Source of the DNA: Rhabditoides inermis
Lineage: Eukaryota > Nematoda > Chromadorea > Rhabditida > Rhabditidae
DNA length: 64,000 nt
Assembly: GCA_963966185.1 (NCBI GenBank)
Contig: CAWZYM010000205.1
Span: forward strand, 946,001-1,010,000
Direction: 5' to 3'
This document shows positions 59,801 through 64,000 of the stretch, piece after piece. The notes below the pieces were generated by a model. The model ran no database searches. It saw only the letters and a program-made list of their open reading frames with translations, and was not told the origin of the DNA. Within the stretch, counting starts at the first letter, position 1. Each line of letters opens with the position of its first letter. The translations under genes and the position numbers were made by a program.

Positions 59801-61810
59801 CTCCGTTCCACTGCTCCGGCGGAGGGGGCTGCCACTGCACCATCACACTGGCCGAGCTCCTCGCGGCGGCGGCGACAGAGCGGGGCGCGGCTGCCGGGGG
59901 CTGCTGAGGGAGGGTCACGTTGCCGGACGGGAGAGACGGCTGAAACGGGAGGATCGACTATGGATGAGGACTCAAAACAACCGACAATATGAAAGAGGAC
60001 TGTGAATGAACGAGGACTCAATATGAATGAGTACTAAAAAATACCACATCAGGAATCACCATAGACCATAGAGAACGATGATAATCGACACACACCATCA
60101 CACGTATGTTTCAAGTTTGTACAATACTCCAAGTCTAGGTTCACGAAATAATTCGGAAATATTTTTCAATGTTCCACCCCAAACAGTCACGAAAGCATTA
60201 TACGTACGTTTCGCGCATCAACGACACCTCACACATTTTCTACGACACAATCTCTCATTTCCATGTTTCCTCCACGCCTCCACCCTTCCCAGTCCATACT
60301 TGTCACTAACACTCTCACTTACTCAATGTTTCATCTCAAAACTGATAACGACACCATTACACGTACGTTTCGCGCATCAAAGATACCTCACAAACTTTGT
60401 ACGACACAATTTCTGATAACCTCGTCGTTTCCTAGAACCACCTTTCCTAATCCGTGCCTGTCACTAACGCTGACTCTCAAAAAGTGATCACGACTCCATC
60501 ACATGTACGCTTCGCGCATCAACGACACCTCACAAATGTTCTACGACACAATCTCTCATTTCCATGTTCCCAACCCACCTTTCCCAGTCCATGCCGGTTC
60601 GCGGCGACCACCCGGAACTCTGCCGTCACAGACGGCTTCAGGTTGTCCAGAAGCACCGAGCAGCACGACTGAAAGGGGAACAAAGTGAGCATGTCGAGAA
60701 GAAAACAACTGAGCAATGCTACTCGAGATATAACCTGACCAGAGCTCGGCCTACATCTCTCAACCGTCCGACACTCTTGCGCGACAAAATGTCGCGATTC
60801 TCCGTCTTCTTCTAATCTACTCTACGCTCCTAATCTACTTTACGCTCCTTCATAGACGTCTATGGCCGCTTCTATGACTCCCAGTCGCGAGTCGACTCTC
60901 CGTCCCTTCTCTACTCCCTCCCCCTCTACCTCCATGGGCACAGACACGTCGAAATGGGAAAAAGAAGTCAAAATTTCATTGCTATTCCAGATAGCCCCAC
61001 TCACCTCCATGGGCACTCCATCAATGACCGTCTCCCAGTCGCTCCACAGCCCCGTCGGCCCCACCGTCCGCTGCTCCACCGAGTGCCGGATCAGCGCCGA
61101 GTTGCCGTCAAAGCCCTCCCGCCACGAGACACGCACCTGTAAAGACATTGACATTGTTAAAGAACATTTATAAAATTATTCAGGGAGATAGTTGAGGGCA
61201 TTGCACATTTGACTACAGAAATGAAGATACTCATTTTCCGCGCGGGACCACACACCGGGCAGTCGGTGAAAATGATCTCGCTGGCTACATTTTCGAAACC
61301 GCATGGTCATTTCTCGTTGCAATTGGAGGGATTCGAGATCATTGTCACCGGTCGCCCGGCGTGTGGTCCCACACGGAAAACGAGTATCTTAATTTTTGTA
61401 GTCAAATGCACTTAGGCGCCAACTATCTCCCTGAACAATACTATACACTGTTTACGTTTCGCGCGCGTAATAATAAAATGTAATAATATAATATAATTAA
61501 ATATACATATATATCTCGTAATATTATTCATATATTATTACGTATATTAAATATTTATAATTAATTATTATTTATTACACCAGGTGTAATAAATACATTT
61601 CACAGTCGTATGCCCACAATCATTACCTGCGCGGGCACGGTGGAATTGTCGAGTTCCGCCTTGACGGCAATCGGCATCGAGGGCTTCTCTGAAATCAAGC
61701 CACGTAGAATACGCTTCACCCAAAACACATCTATGATGTCACTATTGTCAGTCGTAAAAATGAATCCACTTTTAAGCCACAATAACGTCGCAATACGTTC
61801 ACATTATTAG

Positions 61811-61894
<84 letters not shown>

Positions 61895-62279
61895 CCACCG
61901 ATAATCTTGAGCCACGCGCTCGCGTTCTCCTCCTTGCCGTCAGCTCGCACCGTGCATCTGAAACACAAGAGACCATGCTGACAGGCAAATGACAGTCAGA
62001 TTTTGGCTACGGTTCTTTTTTGGGCATATCTACGAACTAGACTCGAAAGTTCGCAAAGTGTGGGGGGGGGTGTCACATTGCATTGCAATTTGCTTGTCAA
62101 TCCCAATCTCCACCCGACAAATACGCTTCACACATCGAACAACTTCCCACACGTTCACAACACTATCAATAATTTTCTTTAAAAAGTACTTGCGTAAAGA
62201 GATTCACTTTGTCTTAACCCAATGCAACAAAAGCACATGCATAAAACATAAAACGTTTACAAATACTAACACAAACCTG

Positions 62280-62337
<58 letters not shown>

Positions 62338-62636
62338 CTAATATTGACGTTATGTATAATTTTTTGTATCTTTATAAGTATATCAAATGTTACTTTAACA
62401 GTCCGGTATGCGCAGGTTTGTGTTAGTATTTGTAAACGTTTTATGTTTTATGCATGTGCTTTTGTTGCATTGGGTTAAGACAAAGTGAATCTCTTTACGC
62501 AAGTACTTTTTAAAGAAAATGTATGTGCTTTTGTTAAATTTCATTGAAATTTGTACTATACGCTGAAGTATGACTATTCATCTTCACCTCTCACTGTCTC
62601 ACTATCTCACTGATTTCTCTCCCTTCTCCCGCTATT

Positions 62637-62672
<36 letters not shown>

Positions 62673-64000
62673 ACTCACTCACTCACTCACTCACTCACTC
62701 ACTCACTCACTCACTCACTCACTCACTCACTCACTCACTCACTCACTCACTCACTCACTCACTCACTCACTCACTCACTCACTCACTCACTCACTCACTC
62801 ACTCACTCACTCACTCACTCACTCACTCACTCACTCACTCACTCACTCACTGCTCTCTCTTTCTCTCTCTCTCTGCTCTCTCTTTCTCTCTCTCTCTGCT
62901 CTCTCTCTCTCTTTGAAGATCACAAGTATTCACGAATTGTCGTTACGTTTCAAAAACGTTTTCACATGTTTTCTACCAGTCGGTATCGCGCCTCGTCCTG
63001 GTTATAGTGAGCCAGCCAAAATATGCAAACCCGGCGCGAATTAGATGCTGGCGGCGGCAAGGCTGGCTCCACGCTGGGTGCAAGTTGGGTGCACGTTGGA
63101 AAAAGTCGGCGGTCAGCGTGACGGGAAGGAAGGAAGGAAGGAAGCGCTGGCCTCTCACCTCTTGGGTGCGCGCGATCGCTCATAACTTCTTTCGGAGAAA
63201 AAATACAAAGATGCCATCAATTAGTGATCTGGCCTACGGAACCGTGCGAATCTAACTAACATGAATTGGATGAGTTCACATTCCTGCTAACATGATTTTT
63301 GGATAGAGCTTCTTGAAAATTCTGGCGCGAGCCCTATCCTAAGCCAAAAGAGAGGGCGCTGCGCGCCCTCCCTAATAAGATTTCATATAAAAAAAAACTC
63401 TATAGAAACGGTAAGCTTTCGAAACGCGATCATCCTTCCTTACCTGTACTCTCATGTACAGGTAATCATGTACAGGTAATCATGTACAGGAATCATGTAC
63501 AGGTATCCCCACCTGTACTCTCCCGTGTTGTCCGGCCCGGCCTGTCTGATGAGCAGACCGCCCTTTCTGTTCCGAGAAACGCGCAGCGCGCGGTCGCCAG
63601 ACGCCGAGATCGGATCGTCCTAAAAACAAATCATACTGTTCTTTAGAAACTGTATCATGGTTGCCAGAATCGATGAGATTGCTTCACATTTACTCGACCC
63701 TGCCCGATGAATCATGGTTGACAGTTTAAATGATAATGATAATGCCAATGTAAACATGTAAACAAGTAAACAACCCACATTCAGGCTCCACGCAATCTCC
63801 GCCCTGTCCGCGAACCGAGCCGACACCACGCAGGGAATCTCAATGTTCGTGCCGATCAGGATGCTCTGGTTGGTCGGACCAAACTGGATCAGGTCATCTG
63901 AAATCAACCGATACTCTCTCTCTCTCTCTCTCCCTCTAACCTGTGAACAATGAGAAATTGACAAAGTCAACCCACCATTCTCCGCAGACACCTCAATGGC
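47500..64000 (-). CDS. rig-4: RIG-4 / Sidekick adhesion receptor, C-terminal part (5' end beyond window)
   Basis: A cell-surface homophilic adhesion protein of the Sidekick family. Forty-three exons read in one frame to TAG at 47500, about 1740 residues, starting inside exon 64000-63976. Order: end of an Ig domain; the last Ig domain (63897-61899; cysteines in EIPCVV and EYRCTV, Trp in IAWSLN); 13 FN3 domains (61688-49074); a transmembrane segment (48857-48737; [21 protein letters not shown]); and a cytoplasmic tail with a Gly-rich stretch that ends GFSSFV, the PDZ-binding end typical of Sidekicks. Thirteen FN3 domains is the family number. The remaining exons are all bounded by matching GT/AG sites. 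Nearly every FN3 domain is split by introns. Several introns contain repeats derived from the adjacent splice site. Confidence 0.95.
48397..48505. repeat. GA microsatellite in a rig-4 intron
   Basis: About 100 bp of GAGAGA with occasional AAAG interruptions, between the two exons after the membrane segment. Confidence 0.9.
49614..49971 (+). CDS. Candidate small antisense gene nested in a rig-4 intron
   Basis: Within the 1.07-kb rig-4 intron, on the opposite strand, a TATATAA box (49614-49620) lies 47 bp before ATG 49667. Exon 1 (49667-49731) encodes [21 protein letters not shown], a typical signal-anchor helix with a basic stop-transfer end. A donor AG/GTTCGT and the acceptor CTCTCTTCAG join exon 2 (49806-49971), which stays in frame for 54 codons to TGA at 49969. 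The product would be about 76 residues: one membrane segment, a Ser/Thr/Pro/Cys-rich stretch ([15 protein letters not shown]), then [17 protein letters not shown] do not recognise it. It could be a chance reading of a pyrimidine-rich intron, but promoter, helix, splice sites and frame agree. Confidence 0.45.
51850..52300 (-). repeat. Tandem repeats seeded from an exon-end splice site (rig-4 intron)
   Basis: Units of about 110-135 bp share CCGAATCCACTCACCCCACATACCCACCGAAATTGG, some 35 bp in each unit (about 51940, 52052 and 52187), plus ACTACGTTTCAG. The phrase ATCCACTCACCC is also the authentic donor boundary of the adjoining exon (52311). The repeats therefore multiply decoy GTGAGT donors. 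Confidence 0.7.
53330..53440 (+). mobile_element. tRNA-like (SINE-type) sequence in a rig-4 intron
   Basis: ATGGCGCAACTGGTTAAAG (A-box-like) is followed by GCGGGTTCGGATCCGC, a good B box inside a 4-bp stem with a T-loop-like centre. The anticodon stem does not pair well, so it is not a working tRNA gene. It may be the head of a tRNA-derived SINE; its boundaries are not clear. Confidence 0.5.
54205..54285. repeat. 20-bp tandem repeat of CACTACAGTACCCAACTAT
   Basis: Four copies directly before a rig-4 splice donor (exon end 54291). Confidence 0.85.
55146..55560 (-). repeat. Tandem repeats carrying copies of a splice acceptor (rig-4 intron)
   Basis: Four units spaced about 109-137 bp apart repeat CCTGCACATCATACAATCAT and CATACGTTTCA. 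The first unit contains the real acceptor of exon 55145-55011. The others are at about 55255, 55370 and 55506. Confidence 0.7.
55778..55900. repeat. 19-bp inverted repeat plus partial exon duplicate
   Basis: ATCATGAAACACGGAATCC and its exact reverse complement flank about 32 bp (55779-55848). Beside it (55850-55895) is a diverged copy of the acceptor end of exon 56223-56149 (GTGCGCACTTCGTGCTTCG), on the minus strand preceded by TTCTAG. Confidence 0.7.
57926..58040. repeat. CTTTCT microsatellite in a rig-4 intron
   Basis: About 18 copies of TCTTTC, next to a splice donor. Confidence 0.9.
60079..60578 (-). repeat. About 165-bp tandem repeats containing copies of an exon end (rig-4 intron)
   Basis: Three units share CACACGTA.GTTTC, CGCGCATCAACGACACCTCAC and CGACACAATCTCTCATTTCC. 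Units 1 and 2 also contain CCACCCTTCCCAGTCCATAC and CCACCTTTCCTAATCCGTGCC. These are copies of the true exon end CCACCTTTCCCAGTCCATGCC of exon 60668-60579. Duplication therefore included coding sequence and its donor. Confidence 0.75.
61178..61437. mobile_element. About 260-bp palindromic MITE in a rig-4 intron
   Basis: TTCAGGGAGATAGTTG at the left end returns as CAACTATCTCCCTGAA at the right. Arms of about 110 bp pair almost completely around a short centre. No coding capacity. The flanking target duplication is not clear. Confidence 0.75.
61809..61893. repeat. TAA trinucleotide microsatellite in a rig-4 intron
   Basis: About 28 TAA units directly before the donor of exon 61957-61899. Confidence 0.95.
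62168..62520. mobile_element. Foldback element with about 108-bp arms and a CT repeat in the loop
   Basis: TTTCTTTAAAAAGTACTTGCG (62172 on) through CAAACCTGCGC (62284) is repeated as its reverse complement at 62411-62518, nearly exactly. The loop carries a CT microsatellite (62283-62337). Non-coding, in the longest rig-4 intron of the window. Confidence 0.8.
62666..62851. repeat. CACT tetranucleotide microsatellite
   Basis: About 46 perfect CACT units, flanked by CT repeats on both sides, in a rig-4 intron. Its open frames (LTHS repeats) are not genes. Confidence 0.97.
63447..63512. repeat. Short tandem repeat of TCATGTACAGGTAA
   Basis: Four to five copies of a 12-14 bp unit containing TGTACAGGTA end at the donor of exon 63619-63513, whose own boundary reads GTACAG/GTGGGG on the minus strand (plus strand CCCCACCTGTAC). 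The repeat may be another splice-site-seeded duplication. Confidence 0.6.

Larger units (their letters stand above)
49074..61688 (-). other. rig-4: Thirteen FN3 domains of RIG-4
   Basis: In protein order the FN3 domains start at exons 61688, 59939, 59329, within 58976, within 57544, 56627, within 56015, 54453, 53773, within 52813, 51737, within 51221 and 50605. Typical landmarks recur: a conserved Trp in strand B (LSWTP, VQWQP, LKWTP, VSWTAP, LQWRE), NG(D/E)I/NGR turns, and Y-F/V-V-A-A-N/E-G endings such as [10 protein letters not shown] and VAAYNHRG. A charged 20-residue insertion ([14 protein letters not shown]) lies in the last FN3 (exon 50451-50257). Confidence 0.9.

Noticed and set aside
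62570..63007. Open frame of LTHS repeats
   Set aside because: It is a reading of the CACT microsatellite inside a rig-4 intron.

Overview
This is nuclear DNA of a nematode, judged from sequence alone. It carries an MSP-domain (major sperm protein) gene family, an UNC-84-type SUN protein of nearly the same length as the C. elegans one, and the RIG-4/Sidekick adhesion receptor. Introns are mostly short with GTGAGT/GTGGGT donors and TTTCAG/TTCCAG acceptors. A rhabditid, possibly diplogastrid, nematode is an inference.

Layout. 1-1195: no supported gene. 1196-2778 (-): seven exons of an unrecognised gene that runs off the left edge. 3242-14662 (-): a complete 28-exon unc-84 gene whose exons join in one open frame (1146 residues). 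One of its introns holds about 1.5 kb of a GAGAGG hexamer repeat and another holds an 800-bp foldback with tRNA-like promoter boxes. 15344-16426 (+): an MSP-domain gene, followed by scrambled MSP gene fragments and a TA-flanked MITE. 17522-20132 (+): an unrecognised gene whose central exon is about 39 copies of a 39-bp coding minisatellite. 20445-33560: a tandem cluster of Naiad-type Penelope-like retroelements (N-terminal GIY-YIG endonuclease, CxC linker, C-terminal reverse transcriptase). One copy is interrupted by the 5' end of an LTR retrotransposon. 33693-38504 and 41988-45241: two arrays of a 134-bp satellite with higher-order structure, separated by a decayed LINE. 45807-46884 (-): a second MSP gene, inverted relative to the first. 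47500-64000 (-): the 3' part of rig-4/sidekick (43 exons: last Ig domain, 13 FN3 domains, membrane segment, cytoplasmic tail ending GFSSFV). A small two-exon antisense gene candidate lies inside one of its introns.

How the parts relate. unc-84 (nuclear envelope LINC complex) and rig-4 (cell adhesion) are conserved single-copy genes that flank about 30 kb of unstable, repeat-built DNA. In that interval an MSP gene segment, the satellite boundary and the retroelements have been duplicated in direct and inverted orientation.

The most interesting items are: the permuted-domain retroelement with a shared in-frame stop between its two domains; the in-frame fusion of a gag-like leader to its reverse transcriptase; the frame-shifting coding minisatellite; the nested antisense gene candidate; and a recurring pattern in which intron tandem repeats are built from copies of the neighbouring splice site. 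Splice sites and frames were read by eye. No alignments or database searches were run.
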